From an uncultured Bacteroidota bacterium (lineage in GTDB: Bacteria > Bacteroidota > Bacteroidia > Chitinophagales > Chitinophagaceae): 34,065 bases of DNA. A program made the position numbers and the translations under genes. The stretch's first letter is position 1. Every line of letters starts with the position of its first letter. Location of the stretch: the NCBI GenBank assembly GCA_903910765.1, contig CAIWBA010000136.1, positions 1 through 34,065 on the forward strand, read 5' to 3'. Below the pieces are notes generated by a model. The model was not told where the DNA came from. It did not search any database and saw only the letters and a list, made by a program, of their open reading frames with translations. Of the stretch, positions 1 through 8,344 are shown in pieces.

Positions 1-536
1 CCACGCTCTTTATTAGGGCCATAAGGATGACCTAGTGCTGCTACAAAAATTCTGTTTTCATTATAGGGATCAATACTGATGCCTCCTATTTGTTGTGCAT
101 CAAACAATCCCATATTTTTCCAAGTTGCACCCGCATCTGTTGATTTATATAAACCATTACCAATAGATAAATCAGGACGCTGAATTCCTTCACCACTTCC
201 TACGTATACCACATTTGGATTGGAAGGGGCCACAGCTACATCACCTACGGAGCTTGTATTTTCACTATCAAAGATGGGTTTCCAAGTATGTCCATAGTCA
301 TTGGTTTTCCAAACACCACCATTATTCACACCAATATAAAATACATTGGGTTGGCTTGCAACACCTGAAACACCAACGGTTCGGCCTGCACGGTGTGGTC
401 CAATATTTCGATATTTTAATCCTTGCAATAAAGAAGGATCTACGACCTGCGCAATTATTGTTGTTACAAAAAACAAATTTGCTACTATAAATCCGATACT
501 TTTTATCATTGTAAAAAAACTAATTTTTGTACGCAT
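1..536 (-). CDS. Secreted BNR/sortilin-like beta-propeller protein, N-terminal part (gene runs off the window)
   Basis: An open frame runs leftward from an ATG at 536 to the window edge without a stop, so only the first ~178 codons are visible. The N-terminus is a signal peptide ending in TTIIAQ near residue 30. It is followed by the phrase LKYRNIGPHRAGRTVGVSG and repeated blades of the type GGVWKTNDYGHTWKPIFD and GLYKSTDAGATWKNMG, typical of the BNR/VPS10 (sortilin-like) propellers of about 1000 residues that Bacteroidota export. An in-frame ATG at 509 is a second possible start; 536 gives a better basic n-region. It begins 27 nt after the esterase stop codon on the same strand, so the two are probably co-transcribed. 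Its role is unknown; such proteins are often called glycosyl hydrolases on the fold alone, which is weak evidence. Confidence 0.8.
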   Translation of the reverse strand, partial: MRTKISFFTMIKSIGFIVANLFFVTTIIAQVVDPSLLQGLKYRNIGPHRAGRTVGVSGVASQPNVFYIGVNNGGVWKTNDYGHTWKPIFDSENTSSVGDVAVAPSNPNVVYVGSGEGIQRPDLSIGNGLYKSTDAGATWKNMGLFDAQQIGGISIDPYNENRIFVAALGHPYGPNKER

Positions 537-563
537 GCCATTTTATTTTTAAAATATAAATAA

Positions 564-1976
564 TTATTTTTTTATTTCACTTGTATTCATTTCCCAATCA
601 TCTGTTCTGAAAAGATTAATAGGTAGTCCTTCTTTGCTAAACAAATTTGGTCTTGCCGTATTGTTAAATGCAAATCGAACGGCAACTGGGGATTTTATAT
701 TTTTATTGAAAACCACTACTTCATTGTTTTCAATTTTTGCTTCAGCAGGATAAAACATTTTATCAGCTCCGGCAATTTCAAAACAGGTAATTTCATTTCC
801 TTTTGCAACAATACCATTGTTCGTATTTGTAAATTGAATTCTTATTTTATCTTTTTCAATTTTATGTGAAGCGTATAATGGACTTTCGCAAACAATTTGG
901 TTATAACCATAGGTTTTATTAAGTGCTAAATTTGCAAGGCGCTCAGCTACTTCTTTTTTTAATATAGGGTGAATATTGGTGGTATCAGGAATTAAATCTG
1001 AAATAACAACCATGCCTGTATTTGGGAATGCTGCAGCTTTGGTTTGCGTTTCCCTTAGTAATGCACCAATATTTTTATTACCATAAGTATAGGGCGCAAT
1101 TTGTACAAAGTAGAAAGGGAATTCTTTATTCCACTGTTGGCGCCATGCATCAATCATCCCTGTAAATAATTTTTCGTATGCATAAAATGTTTGGGTATTA
1201 CTTTCCCCTTGATACCAAATAGCACCAGCAATCGTATAATTTGTTATTGGATAAATCATTGCGTTGTAAGCAAGTCCAGTTTTGTAAGGCCACCAGTCAG
1301 TTGGTTTTAAAGCATCTGCCCCCTTTTTTATGATTTGATTATTATTGATGACATAATCAGGTGCCCATGTTTCAGCAGGTGTGCCACCCCAATTTGAATT
1401 AATCAAACCTATTGGGCAATTTAATTTTTCAAATAAATTTTTTCCGTAAAAATAGCCAATGGCACTAAAATGAATCATCTCTTCGGGTGTACACACCATC
1501 CACTTACCTTCAACATTATCCTGTGGGAATGCAGCTGTTGATTTAGGCACATAAAAAAAACGAATTTTATTATTGGTTGCATTAGGCGCTTCTTCTTTGC
1601 TTTGAGGTAATCCTTGATCGCCAGACCATTCCATATTACTTTGACCGCCACATAACCAAACTTCTCCAATAAGTACATCCTCCAACTTAATAATATTATT
1701 TCCTTTTATTGTTATTGCATAGGATCCACCTGCTTCCGGCGTTTTTATTGAAGCGACCCATTTTGCGTCTCTGCCTGCAACCACTTTATAGGTAGCAGTA
1801 TCCCAGCTCACTTTTATGGTGATGCTTTCCGCAGGGGCTGACCAACCCCATAACTTAACCGTTGACTTTTGTTGTAATACCATATGCGATCCAATGATAT
1901 TTGGTAATCGCACATTTGCTTTGCTAGCCATCGTTGCAAAACACAAAAAGTAAATAAATGCAAAATGCTTTTTCAT
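564..1976 (-). CDS. Sialate O-acetylesterase-like SGNH hydrolase
   Basis: A 470-residue exported enzyme with a signal peptide ending near MASKA (residue 20). The SGNH block I motif GQSNM lies at residues 111-115 with nucleophile Ser113. WYQGESN at 254-260 is another conserved block, and the catalytic Asp/His pair is in DTTNIHP (D331, H336). This is the arrangement of sialate 9-O-acetylesterase-family proteins, which remove acetyl groups from sugars; in Bacteroidota many act on plant polysaccharides, so the substrate is open. A small beta domain precedes the catalytic core and a C-terminal beta domain follows, as usual for the family. The gene sits 18 nt after the DUF5916 gene and 27 nt before the BNR gene, suggesting a three-gene operon for secreted proteins. 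Confidence 0.87.
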   Translation of the reverse strand: MKKHFAFIYFLCFATMASKANVRLPNIIGSHMVLQQKSTVKLWGWSAPAESITIKVSWDTATYKVVAGRDAKWVASIKTPEAGGSYAITIKGNNIIKLEDVLIGEVWLCGGQSNMEWSGDQGLPQSKEEAPNATNNKIRFFYVPKSTAAFPQDNVEGKWMVCTPEEMIHFSAIGYFYGKNLFEKLNCPIGLINSNWGGTPAETWAPDYVINNNQIIKKGADALKPTDWWPYKTGLAYNAMIYPITNYTIAGAIWYQGESNTQTFYAYEKLFTGMIDAWRQQWNKEFPFYFVQIAPYTYGNKNIGALLRETQTKAAAFPNTGMVVISDLIPDTTNIHPILKKEVAERLANLALNKTYGYNQIVCESPLYASHKIEKDKIRIQFTNTNNGIVAKGNEITCFEIAGADKMFYPAEAKIENNEVVVFNKNIKSPVAVRFAFNNTARPNLFSKEGLPINLFRTDDWEMNTSEIKK

Positions 1977-1994
1977 GAATTATATTTTAAAATT

Positions 1995-4214
1995 TTATTT
2001 ATTCCACCAATACGTAAACTTTAATACCACCGCTCTATTTTTCACAAACACCGGCCCTATGTAATAGTTGTCAGTGTACACTATGAATAAGTCTGAAACA
2101 GGCTTATATCTCCACTGAAATCGCGTATTGAAGTTAATGTTTTTTGTTTGTTCGTTGTATTGAAAAAAGGTAGTTAAAAACAATTTATTACTAAAAGTGA
2201 CATCAAGCTTTGGACCTAGTAATAAAAAGTTGTTATTTCCCCAAGGACTGGGTAGTTGTATGTGATTATAAGTGCTTGAAAAATCAATATTTACGTAAGG
2301 TTGAATACGATAACCTACATTACCGGATATACTTAATAAGTTTCCATTGGCATAATAACCACCTACCCTTGTGGATAGGGTATAAGTAAATGTATGTTGT
2401 GGTGCAGATACCCAGTCAAAGCCAATATTTGTCCATTCGTGCGTTGTTCCTTTTTCTAATGGTGTCTTTCCAATACGCGTTGGATCAAAAGGAGATAGCA
2501 ATTCTACAAATGTGTTTTGCGTAACCGCTGACAAAGTACTTTTGTCTCTAAATGTTATTAAGTAAATGAACGTGTTACTATAATCGGTTGTAACAAAATT
2601 ATTATTGTAATAATAAGAAGAAGTGAATTGTGGGCCGTGACTTAAAATTGATCCACTTTTAGGAAAAAATAAGCGTGCTATACTCGGGTTAAATTTTATA
2701 TAATTATTTCTAGGAACATAACCTACCTCAGCATTATAGTTTTCACCTACAATTTCATGTTGCCAAGACAATATCCATTTGCGTTGGCTGTATTGAAAAT
2801 TAGCTGCGTTTAAAAAATCATTACCAGTTGTATTGGGTGTAAATGATTTTATAAAAATTGTTTTGCCAGAAAATGTATTATTAGGAGGCGCTAAATAATA
2901 TTCCAAACCAAAATTTCTATTAAAAGCAGTACCATCGTGCTTATAAGCGCAATTGCAACCGCCTGCTTCATTTGTTTTTCCATTAAACTCCAAAGCTGTT
3001 CTATCAATATAAAATAATTCTATACTAGATTTTTTAAATAATTTTCTTTGAAGCGCCATCACAGTGAAGTTTTGACTTGCCAACCGAATATCATCATTAG
3101 CACTGGTCTTAATATCCATCAATCCCATTCGCCAATTTTTATTAACGCGACCACTTAGTCTTGCACCAAAATCTATATCGGTATTTAATCCAATGCGTCT
3201 TGAGAAAAAAGGACGTGTATTCGGAAATCCTAAATTTGAAAACAAATCTGCATTTTCTAAAAAGAATTGACGATGCTCGGGGAAAAATAATTCAAATCGG
3301 CTAAGATTGGTTACTTGTCTATCCACTTCCACTTGTGAAAAATCGGGATGCAATGTTAAATCTAAATTTAGCGAGGAGGATAAACTTATTTTTGCATCCA
3401 AGCCCGCATCTTTTCCAACTAAACTTGCTTGTGTCATTTTTTCACCAGCCGCATTGGCATACTCTTTAGCAACACTTGTTTTAAAATAAGGAATGAGTGA
3501 AAAATTATTTTTTACTCTAGGTGGTGGTGCATCCCAAACCAATACCCCTGCATAAGATAAGGAAGCAGTTGGAAACTGTCTAGGCATTGGCGCCCATGCC
3601 GATTTTTCGGTACTCTTCAAATCATTTCTACTAAAATTAATTCCCCATTCTTGTATGCCATCTTTATATCTAATGGACGCAAAGGGAATAGCTGCTTCAA
3701 TGATGTATTTATTTTTATCAGAGGTACTTCCTGTTGTCCATTTATTATCCCAGTTTAAATCGACACTTCCCCCATCATACATGGTGCCATCCCATTGTGC
3801 GCCTGCGGCATTAACTCCAAAAGCAAATCCACTGTTCATATCACCATAGGTATCCATAAAAACAATAAAATTGTCATTTTTTCCAAAGGCCCAATCCCTT
3901 TTTAATGATTCAACAACATCAATGCCGTCACCATTTTTATAACATATTGCGATGAGGTATAAATTATTATCATCGTATGTCATTCTAACCTCGGTCTTAA
4001 TTTGGGCCTTGCTGGTGTCCATGGGTAACACCATATTAAAATTATCAACCACCATTGCTTTTGCCCAAGCTTCGTCATTCAACATGCCGTCAATAAGAAT
4101 GGGTTGGTTTGTTTTATGAATAAAATACCGAACATTTTCATTTTTTTTCTGTGCGACTACTTGGCCTAATTGCAAGCAAAGAAAAAGGCCCATCCAAATT
4201 TTATATACTTTCAA
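1995..4214 (-). CDS. DUF5916 outer-membrane protein with CBM9-like N-terminal domain
   Basis: A large exported protein. The N-terminal third contains ILIDGMLNDEAWAKA and DDNNLYLIAICYK, the pattern of the CBM9-like domain that begins DUF5916 proteins. The rest is rich in aromatic alternating strands and ends in a short aromatic tail, consistent with an outer-membrane barrel. The frame is open to an ATG at 4268 (757 aa), but that start gives a poor leader and overlaps the divergent gene region. A TTG at 4214 gives a clean signal peptide, MKVYKIWMGLFLCLQLG, cut near VVAQ (739 aa), so I prefer it. The function of DUF5916 is not established; carbohydrate or surface binding is a guess from the CBM9-like part. 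First gene of the minus-strand run down to the window edge. Confidence 0.85.
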   Translation of the reverse strand: MKVYKIWMGLFLCLQLGQVVAQKKNENVRYFIHKTNQPILIDGMLNDEAWAKAMVVDNFNMVLPMDTSKAQIKTEVRMTYDDNNLYLIAICYKNGDGIDVVESLKRDWAFGKNDNFIVFMDTYGDMNSGFAFGVNAAGAQWDGTMYDGGSVDLNWDNKWTTGSTSDKNKYIIEAAIPFASIRYKDGIQEWGINFSRNDLKSTEKSAWAPMPRQFPTASLSYAGVLVWDAPPPRVKNNFSLIPYFKTSVAKEYANAAGEKMTQASLVGKDAGLDAKISLSSSLNLDLTLHPDFSQVEVDRQVTNLSRFELFFPEHRQFFLENADLFSNLGFPNTRPFFSRRIGLNTDIDFGARLSGRVNKNWRMGLMDIKTSANDDIRLASQNFTVMALQRKLFKKSSIELFYIDRTALEFNGKTNEAGGCNCAYKHDGTAFNRNFGLEYYLAPPNNTFSGKTIFIKSFTPNTTGNDFLNAANFQYSQRKWILSWQHEIVGENYNAEVGYVPRNNYIKFNPSIARLFFPKSGSILSHGPQFTSSYYYNNNFVTTDYSNTFIYLITFRDKSTLSAVTQNTFVELLSPFDPTRIGKTPLEKGTTHEWTNIGFDWVSAPQHTFTYTLSTRVGGYYANGNLLSISGNVGYRIQPYVNIDFSSTYNHIQLPSPWGNNNFLLLGPKLDVTFSNKLFLTTFFQYNEQTKNINFNTRFQWRYKPVSDLFIVYTDNYYIGPVFVKNRAVVLKFTYWWNK

Positions 4215-4304
4215 AATACTTTCTTTGTTTAATTGAGAATTAAATGTAAAGTTTTTCGAGTGAATCAAAATAGTAATACCTTTAAATTATATAAAAAAGC
4301 AATT

Positions 4305-5597
4305 ATGTCACATAATAGACGCAAATTTTTAAGCCTGACTGCACTTTCAGCGGGCGCTATGACACTGTCTAGCTCGGTATTTGGAAAAAGTACAAATGGT
4401 GGTAAATGGGAAGATGAATTTCCAAAATCAATCCGTGATTTAATGCCAGCGAAGGATGGTATTATTCCGATAACTATAGAAGAACGTAAGCAAAGAATCC
4501 AAAAGGCGCAAGCAATGATGGATCGTGAAAAAATAGATGCGATATTTTTAGAAGGCACCACCTCTTGCTATTATTTTACCGGTATGCGTTGGGGGCAAAG
4601 TGAGCGAACATTTGGTGTGGTGATTCCTGCTAAAGGAGCGATAGCATATGTGTGCCCTAAGTTTGAAGAGGATCGCGCGCGTGAATTATTACTTCCAGTA
4701 TTTGGGGATGAAGTAAGATGCTGGGAAGAACATGAAAGTCCTTATGCGGTAATTGTAGGTATTGTAAAAGATAGAGGTGTTAAACATCATAAAATTGGCA
4801 TGGAGGAAAGAGTACGATTTTTTATCGCTGACGGCGTAAAAAAAGTTGCACAAGGATTCGAGGTCGTTGATGCCACCCCAATCACTGCAGGTTGTAGAAT
4901 GATTAAAACAAAAGCGGAATTAGCGTTGATGCAAAAAGCAAGTGATATTACGATACTCGCCTATCAAGCTGCTTTCCCAACTATTCGAGATGGTATGTCA
5001 CAAACAGAATTTAGTAATAATATATCTGCTGCATTTAGAAAGCTGGGATATAGTGGTGGTGCATCTGTTCAAATTGGGAAATATTCAGCTTTGCCCCATG
5101 GAAGTATTACACCACAAACTATTCGCGAAGGAGATGTAGTGATGGTAGATGGTGGTACAAGCTGTGAAGGATATGCATCTGACATAACAAGAACATTTGT
5201 GGTTGGTAAGGCCACACAAAGACAAACGGATGTTTGGAATTTAGAAAAGCGCGCACAGGATGCTGCATTTGCAGCAGTAAAAATTGGGGCTGCTTGCGAG
5301 CAAGTAGATGCAGCTGCACGCGCGGTGATTGAAAATGGCGGCTTTAGTAAAAATTATAAATTACCAGGCTTACCACATAGAACCGGCCATGGTATTGGAT
5401 TAGAAGGGCATGAGTGGACAAATTTTGTAAAAGGAAATAAAACACCTATTGCAGTAGGTATGTGTTTCAGTGATGAACCTACAATATCAATCCCAGGTGA
5501 ATTTGGTATTCGACTGGAAGATTGTTTATACATCGGAGAAGATGGCCCTCACTTTTTTTCCAAACAAAGTATTTCTATCGATCAACCTTTCGGATAG
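4305..5597 (+). CDS. Secreted M24-family (Xaa-Pro-type) metallopeptidase
   Basis: A 430-residue aminopeptidase-P-like protein. The start at 4305 gives MSHNRRKFLSLTALSAGAM, a twin-arginine-like leader; the frame is open upstream to 4233, but those residues do not form a leader. The creatinase-type N-domain spans about 55-195. The pita-bread catalytic domain follows with all five metal ligands visible: D282 in VMVDGG, D293 in SDITRTF, H362 in HRTGHGIG, E391 in DEPT and E405 in RLED. H265 in LPHG is the usual extra active-site histidine. The family splits peptides with proline in the second position, or related amide bonds such as creatine. Export makes a role in peptide scavenging likely. It is divergent from the DUF5916 gene with about 90 bp between them. 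Confidence 0.9.
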   Translation: MSHNRRKFLSLTALSAGAMTLSSSVFGKSTNGGKWEDEFPKSIRDLMPAKDGIIPITIEERKQRIQKAQAMMDREKIDAIFLEGTTSCYYFTGMRWGQSERTFGVVIPAKGAIAYVCPKFEEDRARELLLPVFGDEVRCWEEHESPYAVIVGIVKDRGVKHHKIGMEERVRFFIADGVKKVAQGFEVVDATPITAGCRMIKTKAELALMQKASDITILAYQAAFPTIRDGMSQTEFSNNISAAFRKLGYSGGASVQIGKYSALPHGSITPQTIREGDVVMVDGGTSCEGYASDITRTFVVGKATQRQTDVWNLEKRAQDAAFAAVKIGAACEQVDAAARAVIENGGFSKNYKLPGLPHRTGHGIGLEGHEWTNFVKGNKTPIAVGMCFSDEPTISIPGEFGIRLEDCLYIGEDGPHFFSKQSISIDQPFG

Positions 5598-5605
5598 GGG
5601 GATAA

Positions 5606-7087
5606 TTAATTTATTCTTTGAATGCTAACCATAGCTGCGGGGGTAGCTGGTCTGGATGGTGTTAGTTGTGGGTTTACACTAGTGAGCATTGTATTTATAT
5701 TTTTTACCGAAAAATATATTTCTACATAGTCGTTATCATCTAGTGCTACAAAAAATGAATTAGAGACGCAGTTTTTAATCCCACTACCAAATGCAGTATA
5801 AGTCATATTTGTGTTTGCATAAGCGCTACTGTTTCGCCGCATCCAAACACTTACTTCATCATTGCCTGCATCCGATTTTATAAATTGTAAGGTATATTTT
5901 ATATTATACAGCCCAGCGTTGGCAGCTGTGATCCTCGTTGGTATTCCACTCGTGTTATTGGTGATAGCAATGTTGTTTGCAAAATTCATAAAATTAAATT
6001 TTACTACTGTAGCCGTGGCGATTGCAGTGGTTTGTTTTGCAGTATCATAAAAATTGCCATAATCATTTGGGACTGGTGTGTATTTTAATGCATTGGTTAT
6101 ATCAATAGGTGTTAGACTACCCATACTTATTTTATTATTAATTCGATTGCTTAAATAATTAGTATCAAACTTATTGAGCTTGATGTCAATCCTATTACTT
6201 AAACTGATTGTGTCTGACTTGTGTAGTTTATAATTAATCCGGTTACTCAAGCTAGTAGTATCCACTATGGGGATTTGATATATTTTATTATAAATTTTAA
6301 TAGTATCACTTAGGTTTAGTTTTTGATTAATTCGAGTACTTAAATAATTGGTATCAAATTTATTGAGCTTTGTATCAATTCTATTGCTCAAATTAGTAGT
6401 ATCTGACTTGTTTAGTTTTAGTTCAATTTTGGCACTTATATGACTCGTGTCAGACTTATTTAGCTTTGTATCAATTCTGTTGCTAAGCCAAGCTGTGTCT
6501 GACTTTTTCAACTTTTCATTAAGTGCTATAAGGGTATACAATGAAGTGGGCTTCAAGCTATCAGGGGTATTATTTACTTTATCTAAAGCAGATATAATTT
6601 TAAAATCCTTAAGGTTGTCAAATCCAGTACCCCCTTTTTTCACTCCTATAATGCCATTAATATTTATCGCATCCACTTTGTCTGCATAAAAAGCATAAGG
6701 CACATAATTAATTTTTTGAATCCCTAAACTTGAAAAATATAACTCTCCTGTAATATCAACTTCCACTTCTAAAAACTTTTCTGTATTGGACCAATTAATA
6801 TTTTCAAAATTACCCATACTAATTATATTTCGATCTTGTTTACTTCCAACCACTACTGAAAATAGTCCAATAGTATTAGTCGTAATTGATTTTATTTCTT
6901 GGTATTCAATAGCGCCATTTGTTGAATCAGCTTTAATAGACAATCGAAGATTAATAATTTTATTTGCTATAATGATGCCATTGTTATTTCGTGCAACCCC
7001 TTGAAAATTTATTCCCTTATTTATTTGTGCGAACAAACTATTAAAGCCCATAAAAATAATAGATAGAAATAAAATAGTTTTTTTCAT
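5606..7087 (-). CDS. Secreted fibre-like protein with 16-residue repeats and C1q/tail-fibre-like head
   Basis: A 493-residue protein with a signal peptide ending at about residue 20. Residues ~24-140 contain GINFQGVARNNNGIIIANK and TNTIGLFSVVVG, the N-terminal module many Bacteroidota place at the base of tail-fibre-like surface proteins. KKGGTGFDNL at 150-159 matches a junction motif common in phage fibres. Residues ~196-323 hold eight repeats of about 16 residues on the pattern SDTxxLSNRIDTKLNK, probably a coiled or trimeric stalk. Residues ~345-493 look like a C1q/TNF-type beta-sandwich head. No catalytic residues are seen. The start lies 3 nt after the stop of the T9SS-type gene, so the two are one operon. 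A trimeric adhesin is the likeliest role, but that is inference. Confidence 0.8.
   Translation of the reverse strand: MKKTILFLSIIFMGFNSLFAQINKGINFQGVARNNNGIIIANKIINLRLSIKADSTNGAIEYQEIKSITTNTIGLFSVVVGSKQDRNIISMGNFENINWSNTEKFLEVEVDITGELYFSSLGIQKINYVPYAFYADKVDAININGIIGVKKGGTGFDNLKDFKIISALDKVNNTPDSLKPTSLYTLIALNEKLKKSDTAWLSNRIDTKLNKSDTSHISAKIELKLNKSDTTNLSNRIDTKLNKFDTNYLSTRINQKLNLSDTIKIYNKIYQIPIVDTTSLSNRINYKLHKSDTISLSNRIDIKLNKFDTNYLSNRINNKISMGSLTPIDITNALKYTPVPNDYGNFYDTAKQTTAIATATVVKFNFMNFANNIAITNNTSGIPTRITAANAGLYNIKYTLQFIKSDAGNDEVSVWMRRNSSAYANTNMTYTAFGSGIKNCVSNSFFVALDDNDYVEIYFSVKNINTMLTSVNPQLTPSRPATPAAMVSIQRIN
6119..6502 (-). repeat. Eight tandem 48-bp units encoding the stalk of the fibre-like protein
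   Basis: The encoded repeat is SDTxxLSNRIDTKLNK: 16 residues, with one copy of 15 residues (the SDTIKIYNKIYQIPI copy). The DNA copies have drifted, so this is an old protein repeat and not a young slippage tract. Positions LSNRI and KLNK are best conserved and follow a heptad-like hydrophobic spacing. Confidence 0.85.
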
Positions 7088-7090
7088 AAA

Positions 7091-7615
7091 TTATTGTTGT
7101 TTTATGATTTTGAAAATTTGCTTTTTCAAAATCGAATTCCCAACAACATAATGAATCACGATAAAATATATGCCAGTATTTACCGAAGCAAAAGATAGGG
7201 TTTGTTCAAATTGAATTCCTGAGAAAGGGCCTTGAACATTTTTTACTAATTGTCCTTGTTCATTGATTATTTCAATTTTTGATATAACGATGCCAATTTG
7301 ATCACCAGTAATTTTTACATTTTGTATAATGGGATTGGGGCCTATTTTAAAAACTGTGGTTAATTCAAGTTCCTTGAAGTTTACCCCAACCCCAAAATCA
7401 TTTTGTAAAAACCCTGTGGTCAACATGAAATTTTTATCAGCATGGAGTGTGTTAATCAATAGCTCCTCACCAAAGCTCCAATCCCACCAAATTCCATTTA
7501 AAGCTTTTGAATCTGCATTCACACTGATAATATTGGGGTAGCCTGTCTGTGCGTGTAAGGTGTAACAACAAAAGGTGGCGCACAAAACGCTAATTGCTAT
7601 AGTTGAACTTTTCAT
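7091..7615 (-). CDS. Small secreted protein with T9SS type A-like C-terminal sorting domain
   Basis: A 174-residue protein with a signal peptide cut after CYTLHAQ (residue 23). The middle part (~24-90, including WWDWSFGEELLI) has no family I recognise. Residues ~92-174 follow the T9SS sorting-domain pattern: a KIGPNPI start, an EIINEQGQLVKNVQG strand pair, then LSFASVNTGIYFIVI and a basic end, KKQIFKIIKQQ. Such a tail directs export through the type IX system to the cell surface. It lies 3 nt upstream of the fibre-like gene and is almost certainly co-transcribed with it. Similar small proteins often precede fibre-like proteins in this phylum, so it could be a surface partner or anchor; that is inference. 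Confidence 0.75.
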   Translation of the reverse strand: MKSSTIAISVLCATFCCYTLHAQTGYPNIISVNADSKALNGIWWDWSFGEELLINTLHADKNFMLTTGFLQNDFGVGVNFKELELTTVFKIGPNPIIQNVKITGDQIGIVISKIEIINEQGQLVKNVQGPFSGIQFEQTLSFASVNTGIYFIVIHYVVGNSILKKQIFKIIKQQ

Positions 7616-7626
7616 GACACAATTTA

Positions 7627-7666
7627 TTACATATAATATTGTAAATCAATTAAATACATATTGTAT
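7627..7666. promoter_or_regulatory. Two inverted repeats upstream of the T9SS/fibre operon
   Basis: TTACA (7627-7631) pairs with TGTAA (7640-7644), and ATACA (7654-7658) pairs with TGTAT (7662-7666). Both share a TACA/TGTA core and lie 12-51 bp upstream of the minus-strand start at 7615. The region is very AT-rich, so they are only candidate operator sites. Confidence 0.3.
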
Positions 7667-7763
7667 ATAATCTAAATTAATATATGATATACCCTATTTA
7701 TTTAGCATAAAATTGCAATTTTCTAATCTTTAATATTCAAAATCAACCATTTTTGGTTTCGGT

Positions 7764-7793
7764 GTTGTTAATTGGCGATTTAATGTAAATTTG
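7764..7793 (+). promoter_or_regulatory. Bacteroidota-type promoter for the lipoprotein gene
   Basis: A -33-like GTTG at 7764-7767, an 18-bp spacer and a perfect TAnnTTTG -7 element (TAAATTTG, 7786-7793). The expected start point is near 7799, leaving a leader of about 17 nt before the ATG at 7816. Confidence 0.6.
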
Positions 7794-7815
7794 TTTTAAT
7801 ATAAACTGAATGGTT

Positions 7816-8280
7816 ATGAAAAAATTAGTTTTGGTTTTAGTTGCATTTACTTTGATTATTGCTTCTTGCAGTAAAGGTGGGGGTGGATCAACTCCAGTTA
7901 CACCAACGCCACCGCCTGTGGTCGTGGTTGCGGAACCCGATATTGCATTTAAAGTAGAAGTGGATAGCAAGGAGGTTGATTATACAACTTACACAGCAGC
8001 ATTGAGTGCTTCGCAAGCGGTAAATGTAAACGTAACTACTTCTCCTTTTCCAAAAGATGGGGTGACAATAGATGTAACCGTTAAAAAAGATATAGATAAT
8101 GCTTCCATATTTAGTGATACCAAGTTGGGAACTGTAGCAGGAACAAATCCTGTCACTATTGCTAATTTAGCAGCTGGAGTTCCATGTACGGCAACTGTTT
8201 TAGTGACTTCAAAAACATTGGATCCTGTAAGTAAAACTTACAAATCACTTTCAAAAACATTTAAAATAGCAAGAAAGTAA
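7816..8280 (+). CDS. Small lipoprotein of unknown function
   Basis: A protein of 154 residues from the ATG at 7816; an ATG at 7810 would add MV. MKKLVLVLVAFTLIIASC is a lipoprotein signal peptide with lipidated Cys18. It is followed by a Gly-rich and Pro/Val-rich linker (about 20-37) and a small beta-rich domain of about 110 residues that resembles an immunoglobulin or fibronectin-type fold, with a conserved ending SLSKTFKIARK. I do not recognise a named family. It is a single-gene unit, with a clear promoter at 7764-7793 and a terminator directly after it, and it diverges from the fibre operon. Location at the cell surface or facing the periplasm is expected; the function is unknown. Confidence 0.75.
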   Translation: MKKLVLVLVAFTLIIASCSKGGGGSTPVTPTPPPVVVVAEPDIAFKVEVDSKEVDYTTYTAALSASQAVNVNVTTSPFPKDGVTIDVTVKKDIDNASIFSDTKLGTVAGTNPVTIANLAAGVPCTATVLVTSKTLDPVSKTYKSLSKTFKIARK

Positions 8281-8306
8281 ATTTTTGCATTCACCCCATT
8301 TGTATG

Positions 8307-8344
8307 ATCCCCTGTTAGTTATTTACTTGCAGGGGATTTTTTTG
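8307..8344 (+). terminator. Rho-independent terminator after the lipoprotein gene
   Basis: ATCCCCTG (8307-8314) pairs perfectly with CAGGGGAT (8330-8337), followed by a run of seven T. The loop contains the stop codon of the convergent PLP-enzyme gene. Confidence 0.85.

Noticed and set aside
6119-6502. CRISPR-like array
   Set aside because: The repeats are in-frame protein repeats with diverged DNA, without spacers or cas genes.
7743-7970. Minus-strand 75-codon frame over the lipoprotein promoter
   Set aside because: Its reading covers the promoter and signal peptide of the plus-strand lipoprotein and encodes low-complexity Gly/Thr/Pro.
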